DNA of 64,000 nt from Butyrivibrio hungatei DSM 14810 (GCF_900143205.1 NZ_FRDH01000003.1:558001-622000); one strand, 5' to 3'. Counted from the stretch's first letter, positions 35,988 through 45,567 are shown. Translations and numbers: made by a program. The notes: generated by a model not told the origin, from the letters alone.

Positions 35988-37421
35988 TTAGCCAAGTCTT
36001 GCTACTGCCTTAAGATATGGACCACCATCTGAAACCTTTGCCCATTCCTTGTAGCCTTTGCCACAAGCTCCAGTACCAAATGAAACATAGTCATTACTTG
36101 CCATTGAGATTGATCCCAGAAGGTCAGGCACATAGCCAGTAAGAACAACTGGTGCTACAACCTTTCCGGTAAGCTTACCGTCGATGATCTCATAGCCTCT
36201 TGCGATGATACACTGGATTCCCCAATGCTTTGGATCCTCCATTCCAGAGAACATTCCAGATAAAAGATATCCCTTCTTAACTGAAGCGATCATCTCTTCC
36301 TTAGTGCTGTTTCCTTTGTCGAACATTGTGTTTGTCATTCTTGTGTAAACCTTATGCTCGAAGTTTTCTCTTTTACCATTTCCAGTAGGCTTGATTCCAA
36401 GACGAAGTGCTGCAAGTGCATCGCATACACCAGTCTTGAGGATTCCCTTGTCGATCTCGATAACATCACCAGCAAGAGTTCCCTCATCATCAAAAGCATA
36501 GCTGGCAACATCTTTTACGCAGTTCGCACCTTCATGCATTGTTACAAGGTCGGAGCCTACGCGCTTACCGATATATTCTGCTCCGAGAGCTCTCTTTTTA
36601 ACAAACATATCCATCTCAACGCCATGTCCAAAAGCTTCGTGGGCAATAAGTCCTGAAACCTCTGGAGTAGTGATGATCTCATACTCGCCAGGAATAACCT
36701 TCTCTGCTCCAAGGTTATCCATAAGTTCTTTGTATGACTTATCGATCTCGGCGCTCAGATCATCAAAGATTGATGGACCTTCTCTATCAGATATGCCATT
36801 GTAAGCCATATCTGTTCTACCATTTCTAGCACCAACAAGCATGACTGCTCCTTCTGAATAAACGTAGCTCTGGCGAAGGTCTCTGTTTGCTGTAAGGAAC
36901 ATCTTACAAACATGTGTAGACTGTGCTCTTAATGTGCAGTCAATGATCTCTTCCGAAAGAGCTACTGCCTTGTCACTAAAGCCCTGAAGTTTCTGCATAA
37001 GTGCATTAAGATCAGTTTCTTCTGGAAGCTTTTCTGTTTCCATCTCAACAAAGAGCTCTTCCTTGTCGTCATCAAGCTTAGCAGTATCAAACACTTTAGT
37101 ATTTGTAGCCTTTAATACCTCAAGCTGAAGGTCAAGAGTACTCTTTATCTTGTCTGCTAATTTATCTACATCTTCATTGTCAAACAAGTTAAAAGAATAT
37201 TCGCTGTAGAGGCCATCTTTGTAAACCCTTACTACAGTTCCTCTCTCTGTCATAAGAGTATTACCTGTAATACTCTTCATTCTCTGTGATGCTGACATGC
37301 TAAATCCAACAGAATCCGTTGAAAGAACGCTTACATAATCGTAACTTTTTCCAAGAAGATCAATAAGCTTCTTAAGACCTGGTGCTATACCAGTTAAATA
37401 TGATGAAAATCTAGCTTTCAT
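35988..37421 (-). CDS. tldD: TldD metalloprotease subunit
   Basis: The 477-residue protein starts at ATG 37421 (MKARFSSYL) behind GGGGAGG; the longer frame to 37442 covers the ribosome site. The zinc motif GLIAHEAFGHGVEMD (HExxxH) lies near residue 263 and the C-terminal GSISMASNDYVSFGTGACGKG block includes the third ligand region typical of TldD. It is the first gene of tldD-pmbA. Confidence 0.92.
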   Translation of the reverse strand: MKARFSSYLTGIAPGLKKLIDLLGKSYDYVSVLSTDSVGFSMSASQRMKSITGNTLMTERGTVVRVYKDGLYSEYSFNLFDNEDVDKLADKIKSTLDLQLEVLKATNTKVFDTAKLDDDKEELFVEMETEKLPEETDLNALMQKLQGFSDKAVALSEEIIDCTLRAQSTHVCKMFLTANRDLRQSYVYSEGAVMLVGARNGRTDMAYNGISDREGPSIFDDLSAEIDKSYKELMDNLGAEKVIPGEYEIITTPEVSGLIAHEAFGHGVEMDMFVKKRALGAEYIGKRVGSDLVTMHEGANCVKDVASYAFDDEGTLAGDVIEIDKGILKTGVCDALAALRLGIKPTGNGKRENFEHKVYTRMTNTMFDKGNSTKEEMIASVKKGYLLSGMFSGMEDPKHWGIQCIIARGYEIIDGKLTGKVVAPVVLTGYVPDLLGSISMASNDYVSFGTGACGKGYKEWAKVSDGGPYLKAVARLG

Positions 37422-37550
37422 TATTGTTCCTCCCCTTTCCATAAACTTTTTTCATTATATGTACAAATGATGCGCCTTAGCAATAGAATTAACACTTTTT
37501 TCAAAAAATTCTCATTAATATATAGTACACATTGTTTATTAATTTTTTTG

Positions 37551-37579
37551 TTGAAGAATAAAAAAACGCGTGATATACT
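37551..37579 (+). promoter_or_regulatory. Promoter of typA
   Basis: TTGAAG (37551-37556), 17-bp spacer, TATACT (37574-37579) with an extended TG at 37571-37572, 50 bp ahead of the start codon. Confidence 0.7.
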
Positions 37580-37628
37580 ACTTTAGTTTGGAAACAGTTT
37601 GGTTTTAATTATTTGAGGAGACAGTTTT

Positions 37629-39461
37629 ATGAAACAGACAAGAAATGATGTAAGAAACGTAGCTATCATCGCCCACGTTGACCACGGCAAGACAACTCTG
37701 GTTGACGGACTTCTTAGACAGAGCGGTGTATTCCGTGAAGGACAGGAAGTTGTAGAGAGAGTAATGGATTCCGGCGATATCGAAAAAGAGCGTGGAATTA
37801 CCATCATGTCCAAGAATACTGCTATCACATATAAAGATATCAAGATCAACATCATCGACACTCCTGGTCACGCCGATTTCGGTGGCGAAGTTGAGCGAGT
37901 TCTTAAGATGGTTAATGGTGTTATCCTTGTAGTTGACGCTTTTGAAGGACCTATGCCACAGACTAAGTTCGTTCTTGGTAAGGCTATGGACCTTGGTCTT
38001 CCAGTTATCGTATGTATCAACAAGATTGACAGACCAGAAGCTAGACCAAATGATGTTATCGACGAAGTACTTGAGCTTCTTATGGACCTTGGCGCAGATG
38101 ACAATCAGCTTGATTGCCCATTTGTATTCGCATCAGCTAAGGCAGGAACATCTTCTCTTTCACTTGATGAGCCTGGTAAGGATATGAAGCCTCTTCTTGA
38201 TACTATCATCAATTACATCCCTGCTCCTGTTGGTGATCCAGATTCCAGCACACAGGTACTTATCAGCACTATCGACTACAACGAATACGTTGGACGTATC
38301 GGTGTAGGTAAGGTTGATAACGGTGTTGTTAAGGTTAACCAGGAAGTTGTAGTAGTCAACCACCACGAGCCAGAGAGACGTATCAAGACCAAGATCAGCA
38401 AGCTCTATGAGTATGAAGGTCTTGGAAGAGTTGAAGTTCAGGAAGCTAAGATTGGTTCTATCGTAGCTATTTCCGGTATTGAAGATCTCAAGATCGGTGA
38501 CACACTTTGCTCAGTTGATAATCAGGTTGCTATTCCATTCCAGAAGATCTCAGAGCCTACAATCTCAATGAACTTCATTGTTAATGACTCTCCTCTTGCT
38601 GGACAGGAAGGTAAGTTCGTAACTAGCCGTCACCTTCGTGACAGATTATATAGAGAGCTTAATACAGACGTTTCACTTCGTGTAGAAGAGACAGATTCAA
38701 CAGACGTATTCAAAGTTTCAGGACGTGGTGAGCTTCACCTTTCAGTTCTTATCGAGACAATGCGTCGTGAAGGTTTTGAGTTCGCAGTAAGTAAGGCAGA
38801 GGTTATCTATCACACTGATGAAGCCGGACACAAGCTTGAGCCTATGGAGAAGTGCTACATCGATGTTCCTGATGAGTTCTCAGGAAGCGTTATCCAGAAG
38901 CTTGGCGAGAGAAAGGGTGAGCTCGTAAACATGGGCGCTGGTAACGGCGGATATACACGTATCGAGTTCAGCATCCCATCACGTGGACTTATCGGTTACA
39001 GAGGTGAGTTCATGACAGATACTAAGGGTAACGGTATCATCAATACTATTTTTGACGGATATGCTCCATACAAGGGAGATATGAACTATCGTAAGACTGG
39101 TTCTGTTATCGCATTTGAGACTGGTGAAGCTACTGCTTATGGTCTTTTCAATGCTCAGGACCGTGGTACACTCTTTATCAAGACTGGTGACAAGGTTTAC
39201 TCAGGAATGGTAATCGGTACAAGTGGTAAGTCAGAGGACGTTGAGGTTAATGTATGTAAGACAAAGCACCTCACAAACACAAGAACATCAGCTTCTGATG
39301 AAGCTCTTAGACTTGTTCCACCTCGTGTAATGTCACTGGAGCAGTGCATCGAGTTCATTGATACAGACGAGCTTCTTGAGGTTACACCTACAAGCCTTCG
39401 TATCAGAAAGAGAATCCTTGATCCTACACTTCGTAAGAGAGCTGGATTCAAGAAGCAGTAA
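37629..39461 (+). CDS. typA: GTP-binding protein TypA/BipA
   Basis: TypA is a ribosome-binding translational GTPase needed for growth at low temperature and stress. The 610 residues show the G1 motif AHVDHGKTTLV near residue 16, G2 ERGITI, G3 DTPGHADF, G4 NKID, and the EF-G like domains III, V and the TypA C-terminal domain (HLTNTRTSASDEALRL). It is monocistronic, with its own promoter and a clean terminator. GAGGAG precedes ATG. Confidence 0.98.
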   Translation: MKQTRNDVRNVAIIAHVDHGKTTLVDGLLRQSGVFREGQEVVERVMDSGDIEKERGITIMSKNTAITYKDIKINIIDTPGHADFGGEVERVLKMVNGVILVVDAFEGPMPQTKFVLGKAMDLGLPVIVCINKIDRPEARPNDVIDEVLELLMDLGADDNQLDCPFVFASAKAGTSSLSLDEPGKDMKPLLDTIINYIPAPVGDPDSSTQVLISTIDYNEYVGRIGVGKVDNGVVKVNQEVVVVNHHEPERRIKTKISKLYEYEGLGRVEVQEAKIGSIVAISGIEDLKIGDTLCSVDNQVAIPFQKISEPTISMNFIVNDSPLAGQEGKFVTSRHLRDRLYRELNTDVSLRVEETDSTDVFKVSGRGELHLSVLIETMRREGFEFAVSKAEVIYHTDEAGHKLEPMEKCYIDVPDEFSGSVIQKLGERKGELVNMGAGNGGYTRIEFSIPSRGLIGYRGEFMTDTKGNGIINTIFDGYAPYKGDMNYRKTGSVIAFETGEATAYGLFNAQDRGTLFIKTGDKVYSGMVIGTSGKSEDVEVNVCKTKHLTNTRTSASDEALRLVPPRVMSLEQCIEFIDTDELLEVTPTSLRIRKRILDPTLRKRAGFKKQ

Positions 39462-39476
39462 TTTTACTTATAATAT

Positions 39477-39507
39477 AAGCCTACACCTTAAGGGTGTAGG
39501 CTTTTTG
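39477..39507. terminator. Terminator between typA and the YigZ gene
   Basis: Stem AAGCCTACACC / GGGTGTAGGCTT with TTAA loop, followed by TTTTTG. It is mostly directed at typA. Confidence 0.9.
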
Positions 39508-39527
39508 ATTGTCGTATTATCTGAAGA

Positions 39528-40160
39528 TCAAAGTCTGTAATAATCTTTGTCCCCTTCTATTATCTGAAGCTGACCTTCACATTTTTGTGTGAGACCACTT
39601 TTTATCTTGTCGAGATCACACTCTTTTACGCAGATATCAAACTGAACATTTGCTTCATATCTGGATTCTGCAATAGAGATATCATTCTGTCCAAGATAAT
39701 ACTGAACATTATTGACCATGTTGTAGCCAACTTCAATAGTCAGCTTCTGAGCATAGACCATCTCTCCCACTTCGCAGTTTGCGATTCCAGCCTGGGCTGC
39801 CTGAGTATATGCTCTGACAAGGCCGCCTGTGCCAAGAAGTACCCCTCCAAAATACCTGGTTACTATAACCAGCGTATTGGTAAGTCCAGCGCCAGTTATA
39901 ACTTCTAGGATTGGCTTGCCCGCAGTACCTGATGGTTCTCCATTATCGCTGCATCTGGTGTTCTCGCTGTTTTTACCAATAACATAGGCGTAGCAATTAT
40001 GCCTAGCATCCCAGTATTTTTTGCTGATCTCTGCAATCTTCTCCTCAGCCTGCTGTTGACTCTCTACTGCAAAGACATTAGCGATAAATCTGGATTTCTT
40101 TTCAACGATCTCGCCAGTTCCGTCTGAAATTACTACTTTGTACGATTCTAAATTACTCAT
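39528..40160 (-). CDS. YigZ/IMPACT family protein
   Basis: The 210-residue protein has the UPF0029 (IMPACT) N-terminal domain with EEKIAEISKKYWDARHNCYAYV and DNGEPSGTAGKP, and a C-terminal DUF1949 RNA-binding-like domain. The family is linked to translation control but has no firm biochemical role. I choose ATG 40160; the frame to 40190 has no ribosome site. No Shine-Dalgarno is seen at 40160, and a TATAAT ends 7 nt upstream, so translation may be leaderless. Confidence 0.85.
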   Translation of the reverse strand: MSNLESYKVVISDGTGEIVEKKSRFIANVFAVESQQQAEEKIAEISKKYWDARHNCYAYVIGKNSENTRCSDNGEPSGTAGKPILEVITGAGLTNTLVIVTRYFGGVLLGTGGLVRAYTQAAQAGIANCEVGEMVYAQKLTIEVGYNMVNNVQYYLGQNDISIAESRYEANVQFDICVKECDLDKIKSGLTQKCEGQLQIIEGDKDYYRL

Positions 40161-40167
40161 GAGCAAA

Positions 40168-40173
40168 ATTATA
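40168..40173 (-). promoter_or_regulatory. -10 element 7 nt ahead of the YigZ start
   Basis: Minus-strand TATAAT is followed by TTTGCTC and then the ATG. Transcription would start at or next to the start codon. A clear -35 is not seen. Confidence 0.45.
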
Positions 40174-40287
40174 ACAGATTTAGCCTGCATATGTTACAAA
40201 TCTTAATTTTAAAGCCCTTTTCTTTATTATATAGGGGATGTATGATATACTAACTTGGTTAAAATGGATTTAAAGTGAGGTTTTTAT

Positions 40288-42990
40288 ATGAATTTTGGTA
40301 AAAGAGGTATCGTTAAACAAGCGAAAACGCTTAACTCCGGTACCAGCAAATGGGGTAAAAAGCTCAGCCTTTTTGGCTTATATATTATGCTTTCTCTTAT
40401 CATTGGACTTGTGATCATAGGAGCAAGCGCAGGTATTGGTGTATTCAACGGCATCATTGCTACTGCACCTGATATCGGTAATATCGACGTTACTCCTTCA
40501 GGATTTTCTACTTTTGTATATGATACTGATGGCAATCAGATTGCTAAACTTGTATCTACTGACTCTAACCGTATTCCAGTTACTATGGATATGGTTCCAG
40601 AGAATCTTACTCATGCTTTTGTAGCTATCGAGGACGAGCGTTTCTACGACCACAACGGTATTGATATTCAAGGTATCATCCGTGCTGCCGTTAGAGGTAT
40701 TACAAGTGGTCACTTCTCTGAAGGTGCTAGTACGATTACTCAGCAGCTTTTAAAGAATAACGTCTTCTCCGGTTGGACCAATGAGTCCAAGCTTCAGAGT
40801 GTTAAGCGTAAGATTCAGGAACAGTACCTTGCCATTCAGCTTGAAAAGAACATGTCTAAAGAGGACATTCTTATCAACTATATGAACACCATCAACCTTG
40901 GTTCTAACACACTTGGTGTTCAGGCTGCTTCTCTTAGATATTTCAACAAGCCTGTTAGCGAGCTTACTCTTTCAGAGTGCGCAGTTATCGCTGGTATCAC
41001 TCAGAACCCTAGTAAGTTCAATCCTATTACACACCCAGAAAAAAATGCTGAGCGTCGTAACAAGGTTCTTAAAAACATGCTTGAGCAGGGATATATTTCA
41101 CAGATTGAGTACGATCAGGCTATGGCTGATGATGTATATTCCAGAATTCAAAATGTTAACCAGGAGACAGGTGGAGACGATACAGTTAATTCTTACTTTG
41201 TAGATGCTCTTACCAATGAAGTACTCGAGGACCTTATGGCAGCTGGCTATACAGAGACTCAGGCTTACACACTTCTTTACAGCGGTGGTCTTAAGATCTA
41301 CTCAACTCAGGATCCTAAGATCCAGAAGATCTGTGATGATGTTTATCTTGACGAGAGCAACTATCCAGAAGGAACCAAATACCTTCTTTCTTATAAGCTT
41401 TCAGTTCAGTCTGCTGATGGAACAGTAACTAACCACAGTAGTGAAATGTATTCAGCATATTACAAAGAGCAGAACAAGAACTTCAATATGCTCTACAGTT
41501 CAAAAGAAGATGCTGAAGCTGCTATAGAGGCTTACAAAGAAGCTGTAATGAACGAAGGCGATACAGTACTTGCTGAGAGGATTGATCTTACTCCTCAGCC
41601 TCAGGTTTGTATCACTATTGAAGAACAGAGCACAGGTTATATCGTAGCTATGGTTGGTGGCCGCGGAGAAAAGACCGCCAGCAGAACACTTAACAGAGCT
41701 ACTGATTCGTACAGACAGCCAGGATCAACATTTAAGGTTATTTCAACCTATGCACCTGGTATTGATAGCGCAGGCCTTACTCTTGCCACAGTATTTAATG
41801 ATGCCCCATTTGCTTATTCAAACGGAACACTTGTTAGAAACTGGTGGGGATCAGAATACAGAGGTCTCAACAATGTAAGAACAGCTATCAGAGATTCCAT
41901 GAACGTAATCGCAGTTGAAGCTATCACTCTTATCACTCCTCAGCTTGCGTTTGACTATCTCAAGAACTTTGGCTTCTCAACTCTTGTAGAGCACGAAGTC
42001 ATAAATGGTAAGCCTTTCTCCGATATCCAGCAGGCAACTGCACTTGGAGGACTTACAAAGGGTGTAAAGAACTACGAGCTTAACGCCGCATATGCCGCTA
42101 TTGCAAACGGTGGTGTATATATCGAGCCTAAGCTTTATACAAAGGTTGTAGACCATGATGGAAACGTTATCCTTGATAATACAGAAGCTAAATCAAAGCG
42201 TATCCTCAAGGAGACAACAGCATTCCTCCTTACAAGTGCAATGCAGGACGTTGTAAATGGTGGTACTGGTTCATCTGTTAACTTTGGCACTACTGCTATT
42301 GCAGGTAAGACAGGTACAACATCTGATTACGTAGACGTTTGGTTTGCAGGCTACACTAACTACTACACAGCAACTACATGGACAGGTTACGACAACAACG
42401 CCAAGATGAAAGATTCTGCTGAAAAGAACTTCTCCAAGACTATGTGGCGTAAGGTTATGTCCAAGATACATGAAGATCTTCCATACTCATCATTCTCAGT
42501 TCCTGATGGAATTGTTTCTGCTACAGTATGTTCTAGATCTGGTAAACAGCCGATTGCCGGGCTCTGTGACGGAACTCTTTACACTGAGTACTTTGAGGAG
42601 GGCACAGTTCCTACAGCAAGCTGCGATGTACACTATGCTGGTACAATGTGTGCTATTGATGGTCTTCCAGCTACTGAGAACTGTCCATTCAAGACAACAG
42701 GCGTATTTGAGCTTACTCCAGAAGTTCCACCAGCACTTCAGTCAGGATTTGTAGATTACACACCTGCTAACTCAGCATATACTACTGTTACAGATGAAAA
42801 CGGAAACACAACTCAGGTACTTAATACTTGTCACCATACATATGAATTTATGATGCAGGAAGGTATTGATGGTATCTTAGCTCAGGAGCAAGCCGCAGCA
42901 CAGGCTGCTGCAGCTCAGGCCAATCCAGAAGCAGCCGCTGAGCAACCACCTGCCGAAGCAGTACCAGAGGATGTAGCAGCTGGTAACTAA
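40288..42990 (+). CDS. Class A penicillin-binding protein (PBP1A type)
   Basis: This bifunctional wall enzyme makes and cross-links peptidoglycan. The 900-residue protein has a short basic N-terminus, one membrane helix (about 32-56), the transglycosylase domain with EDERFYDHNGIDIQGIIRA near 112 and EGASTITQQLLKN, and a transpeptidase domain with the active Ser in GSTFK near 480, SMN near 540 and KTGTT near 673. The last 45 residues are Ala/Pro/Glu/Gln-rich. A TG-TATACT extended -10 lies at 40243-40251. A long-hairpin element follows the stop codon. Confidence 0.95.
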   Translation: MNFGKRGIVKQAKTLNSGTSKWGKKLSLFGLYIMLSLIIGLVIIGASAGIGVFNGIIATAPDIGNIDVTPSGFSTFVYDTDGNQIAKLVSTDSNRIPVTMDMVPENLTHAFVAIEDERFYDHNGIDIQGIIRAAVRGITSGHFSEGASTITQQLLKNNVFSGWTNESKLQSVKRKIQEQYLAIQLEKNMSKEDILINYMNTINLGSNTLGVQAASLRYFNKPVSELTLSECAVIAGITQNPSKFNPITHPEKNAERRNKVLKNMLEQGYISQIEYDQAMADDVYSRIQNVNQETGGDDTVNSYFVDALTNEVLEDLMAAGYTETQAYTLLYSGGLKIYSTQDPKIQKICDDVYLDESNYPEGTKYLLSYKLSVQSADGTVTNHSSEMYSAYYKEQNKNFNMLYSSKEDAEAAIEAYKEAVMNEGDTVLAERIDLTPQPQVCITIEEQSTGYIVAMVGGRGEKTASRTLNRATDSYRQPGSTFKVISTYAPGIDSAGLTLATVFNDAPFAYSNGTLVRNWWGSEYRGLNNVRTAIRDSMNVIAVEAITLITPQLAFDYLKNFGFSTLVEHEVINGKPFSDIQQATALGGLTKGVKNYELNAAYAAIANGGVYIEPKLYTKVVDHDGNVILDNTEAKSKRILKETTAFLLTSAMQDVVNGGTGSSVNFGTTAIAGKTGTTSDYVDVWFAGYTNYYTATTWTGYDNNAKMKDSAEKNFSKTMWRKVMSKIHEDLPYSSFSVPDGIVSATVCSRSGKQPIAGLCDGTLYTEYFEEGTVPTASCDVHYAGTMCAIDGLPATENCPFKTTGVFELTPEVPPALQSGFVDYTPANSAYTTVTDENGNTTQVLNTCHHTYEFMMQEGIDGILAQEQAAAQAAAAQANPEAAAEQPPAEAVPEDVAAGN

Positions 42991-43018
42991 TACCGGACGC
43001 TGAGTTTACGTATTGGTA

Positions 43019-43218
43019 CCGGACGAAGGAGATATATAAAAAGTCCTCTGCAGAACTCCGATAGTTTTTCCAGGATACATAAGACATTCAAAAATCCCCC
43101 TTAGATTTATTTCATGTTATTCAGAACATAAATCTAAGAGGGATTTTTTCATGCCATGTATCTACTGAAAAACTAAATCGTTCTGCAGAGGACTTTTTAC
43201 ATATTCCCTTCTGCCTGG
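43019..43218 (+). repeat. Long-hairpin element, copy C (3' of PBP1A)
   Basis: A 200-nt hairpin with the same cores as copies A and B: ATAGTTTTTCCAGGATACAT (43061-43080) and TTTTTTCATGCCATGTATCT (from 43144). The outer stem AAAAAGTCCTCTGCAGAAC pairs perfectly with GTTCTGCAGAGGACTTTTT but has no similarity to the stems of A and B. TACCGGACG occurs twice ahead of it (42991-42999 and 43017-43025). The AT-rich 136 bp after it, up to the MATE stop, holds nothing else that I see. Confidence 0.88.
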
Positions 43219-43354
43219 TTCAGTTATTCAAATATCAAATATTGTATTGTCTTATCGCCTATTTTTCTTATTAACTATTTTCTTAACCGTTCTCTTACTA
43301 ACTATATTTTTCTTATCTAATAAAAATATGTTTTGAATTTAATTAAGTAATAGT

Positions 43355-44719
43355 TTATCTAATATTCTTCTTTCTTGTGTAGTAGATAAAGTAGAAGAAG
43401 AATAAGACTGATGTGGTTATCCAGGTAAGTGGATAGCTAAATTCTACAGTTTCTACTGTTTTGCTTATAGGGAAGGCAATTAGTATCCAGGCTACACGAA
43501 GGATGCAAATACCGCCTAACGTGATGATCATTGGTACAAAGGCTGTTCCCATTCCGCGGAGGACTCCGGAGAAGACTTCTACACCGATGTAAGTGAAATA
43601 AAAAGGTGCAAGGAAGCGTATCATCTGGATCCCTACATAAATTACGTTGACGTCTTCTACGAAGATTCTAAGAAGGATGTCGCCGTGCCAGTACAATAAG
43701 TAGCTAAGAGGAATTGTTATTGTAAGAGCTATGATAAAGGCTGTTCTCATGCTCTTATGTACTCTATCATATTTGCCCGCACCAAAGTTCTGACCTGCAA
43801 AGGTTGTAACCGAAGTGCCAAGACTGCTTATGGTCATCCAGAACAGAATATCTATCTTTCCGTAAGCTGCCCAAGCTGCTGTATACTCCTTACCAAGTTC
43901 ATTGATAGATGTCTGTATCAACATATTTGAAAGGGTGTACATAGTTGACTGAATACCTGCTGGAAGACCTATGCGAATTATACGCCTTAGCATGCCCATA
44001 TCGAGGCGTATTTTATTTATGGCTAGTTTATACGTGTCATTACTTTTAACCAGCATAATGAGGACGATAATAGCGCTAATCAGCTGACATAGTATTGTTG
44101 CAACAGCGACACCAACAACACCCATGGTAACACTGACTTTTCCCATACCAAGTCCAATGACAAAAAACATATCCAGGATGATATTTGCAAAGCAACTAAT
44201 GATAAGCACTATCAGAGGCCTCTTAGAGTCTCCTACAGCCCTTAAAATACCTGCCCCCATGTTGTATACAAGGTTTGGTATCATGCCAATGAAATAGATC
44301 CTTAAATACACTGCTGAAGCATCTACAATCTCTGATGGTGTCTTCATGATATCAATGACCCATCCCGCTGTAGCAAGGCCTATAACTGTAATAGCAGCAC
44401 CTCCTAAGATAGCCAAAGCAATAGCTGTATGAACTGCCTTAGAAACCTCTTCTGTGCGGCTTGCTCCATAGAACTGAGCAATTACAACTGTCGCACCAGA
44501 TGAAAGTCCAATAAAGAAACCAACAAACAGGTTCACAACTGTTGCTGCAGATCCTCCTACAGCAGCTAGTCCATCAGGGCCAACTACTCTACCTACTATC
44601 ACCGCATCTACCGTATTGTATAACTGCTGAAAAAATGCTCCGAGCATCAAAGCAAAGAAATATGACAACATACTGGTCCAGATAGGACCATTTATGACTT
44701 TATTCTTGGTACTTTCCAT
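43355..44719 (-). CDS. MATE family efflux transporter
   Basis: The 454-residue protein has twelve hydrophobic helices in two similar halves, with MATE motifs near the start (AFFQQLYNTVDAVIVGRVVG) and at the half junction (IRIGLPAGIQSTMYTLSNML). It belongs to the NorM/DinF-like group that exports drugs or metabolites using H+ or Na+. The substrate is unknown. It is alone between an AT-rich gap with a long-hairpin element and the tRNA cluster. Confidence 0.93.
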   Translation of the reverse strand: MESTKNKVINGPIWTSMLSYFFALMLGAFFQQLYNTVDAVIVGRVVGPDGLAAVGGSAATVVNLFVGFFIGLSSGATVVIAQFYGASRTEEVSKAVHTAIALAILGGAAITVIGLATAGWVIDIMKTPSEIVDASAVYLRIYFIGMIPNLVYNMGAGILRAVGDSKRPLIVLIISCFANIILDMFFVIGLGMGKVSVTMGVVGVAVATILCQLISAIIVLIMLVKSNDTYKLAINKIRLDMGMLRRIIRIGLPAGIQSTMYTLSNMLIQTSINELGKEYTAAWAAYGKIDILFWMTISSLGTSVTTFAGQNFGAGKYDRVHKSMRTAFIIALTITIPLSYLLYWHGDILLRIFVEDVNVIYVGIQMIRFLAPFYFTYIGVEVFSGVLRGMGTAFVPMIITLGGICILRVAWILIAFPISKTVETVEFSYPLTWITTSVLFFFYFIYYTRKKNIR

Positions 44720-44765
44720 AATTTAGATCTCCATATAAAAAAACAACACACTACTATTATTACGC

Positions 44766-44798
44766 AAAAAAAATGTGGAAAGCAATACACTTCCCACC
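44766..44798 (-). terminator. Terminator of the tRNA cluster
   Basis: Minus strand GTGGGAA / TTTCCAC stem (one GU pair) followed by eight T, just after tRNA-Leu. Confidence 0.75.
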
Positions 44799-44813
44799 TA
44801 ATCATAAACAAAA

Positions 44814-44895
44814 TGCGGATGACAGGACTTGAACCTGCACGTCGGGGACACTAGAACCTAAATCTAGCGCGTCTGCCAATTCCGCCACATCCGCA
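44814..44895 (-). tRNA. tRNA-Leu (UAG)
   Basis: 82-nt cloverleaf with TGCGGAT acceptor arm, anticodon loop TTTAGGT and a long variable arm (TGTCCCCGAC) as expected for Leu. CCA is not encoded. Confidence 0.95.
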
Positions 44896-44917
44896 TAATA
44901 CTTGCCGTTATGTAATT

Positions 44918-44944
44918 AAAACCTCGGAAAATTTCCAAGGTTTT
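44918..44944 (-). other. Hairpin between tRNA-Lys and tRNA-Leu
   Basis: Inverted repeat AAAACCTCGGAAA / TTTCCAAGGTTTT with one mismatch. It could be a processing signal or a partial terminator in the tRNA transcript. Confidence 0.5.
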
Positions 44945-44950
44945 AAATAA

Positions 44951-45023
44951 TGAGACATGGGGGATTCGAACCCCCGACAACTTGATTAAAAGTCAAGTGC
45001 TCTACCACCTGAGCTAATATCCC
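44951..45023 (-). tRNA. tRNA-Lys (UUU)
   Basis: 73-nt cloverleaf, acceptor GGGATAT / ATGTCTC with two GU pairs, anticodon loop CTTTTAA. Confidence 0.95.
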
Positions 45024-45068
45024 ATATCATATTTGTACTTCTTCGGTGCATAACTCCGTCACACCTAG

Positions 45069-45140
45069 CTGGGCTAGCCGGATTCGAACCGTCGTATGCA
45101 GCAGTCAAAGTGCTGTGCCTTACCGCTTGGCGATAGCCCA
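45069..45140 (-). tRNA. tRNA-Gln (UUG)
   Basis: 72-nt cloverleaf, acceptor TGGGCTA / TAGCCCA with G discriminator, anticodon loop CTTTGAC. It is the substrate of GlnS encoded at 7264-8970. Confidence 0.95.
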
Positions 45141-45185
45141 AGATTGTAAGAGCTTTGCGCATCTCGCTGGAGCAATTACAAATAG

Positions 45186-45260
45186 GGTGGCTAGTGGGAC
45201 TCGAACCCACGGTCTCCAGAACCACAATCTGGCGCGCTAACCAACTGCGCCATAGCCACC
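45186..45260 (-). tRNA. tRNA-His (GUG)
   Basis: 75 nt including the encoded extra G at position -1, paired with C73, as typical for tRNA-His. Anticodon loop TTGTGGT. Confidence 0.95.
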
Positions 45261-45359
45261 ATAATAAACAAAAAGGGATTTGTACTATTCCATATTTGCT
45301 AATCAAGTACAACCCCATGGCTTACACATGATAAGATTTTAATCTTCCAAGTGTTCAAA

Positions 45360-45433
<74 letters not shown>

Positions 45434-45496
45434 ATGTAACAGATACTCATTGTAAAAGTGCTCTGTACCCAAGCATCGTACCAAGTACTTTGCTCA

Positions 45497-45567
45497 AGCG
45501 GGTGATGGGAATCGAACCCACGTATCTAGCTTGGAAGGCTAGTGTTCTACCATTGAACTACACCCGC
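45497..45567 (-). tRNA. tRNA-Gly (UCC)
   Basis: 71-nt cloverleaf, acceptor GCGGGTG / CACCCGC, T discriminator, anticodon loop CTTCCAA. Confidence 0.95.

Noticed and set aside
35988-37421. Microcin or RiPP maturation cluster around tldD-pmbA
   Set aside because: No precursor peptide, radical SAM or exporter gene is adjacent; the pair is common as housekeeping genes.
30229-43218. Insertion sequence or MITE
   Set aside because: No transposase, no shared terminal repeats and no target duplication is seen; the stem sequences differ completely between copies. A non-autonomous element cannot be fully excluded.
44986-45318. 110-residue frame across the tRNA cluster
   Set aside because: It reads through three tRNA genes and has no ribosome site.
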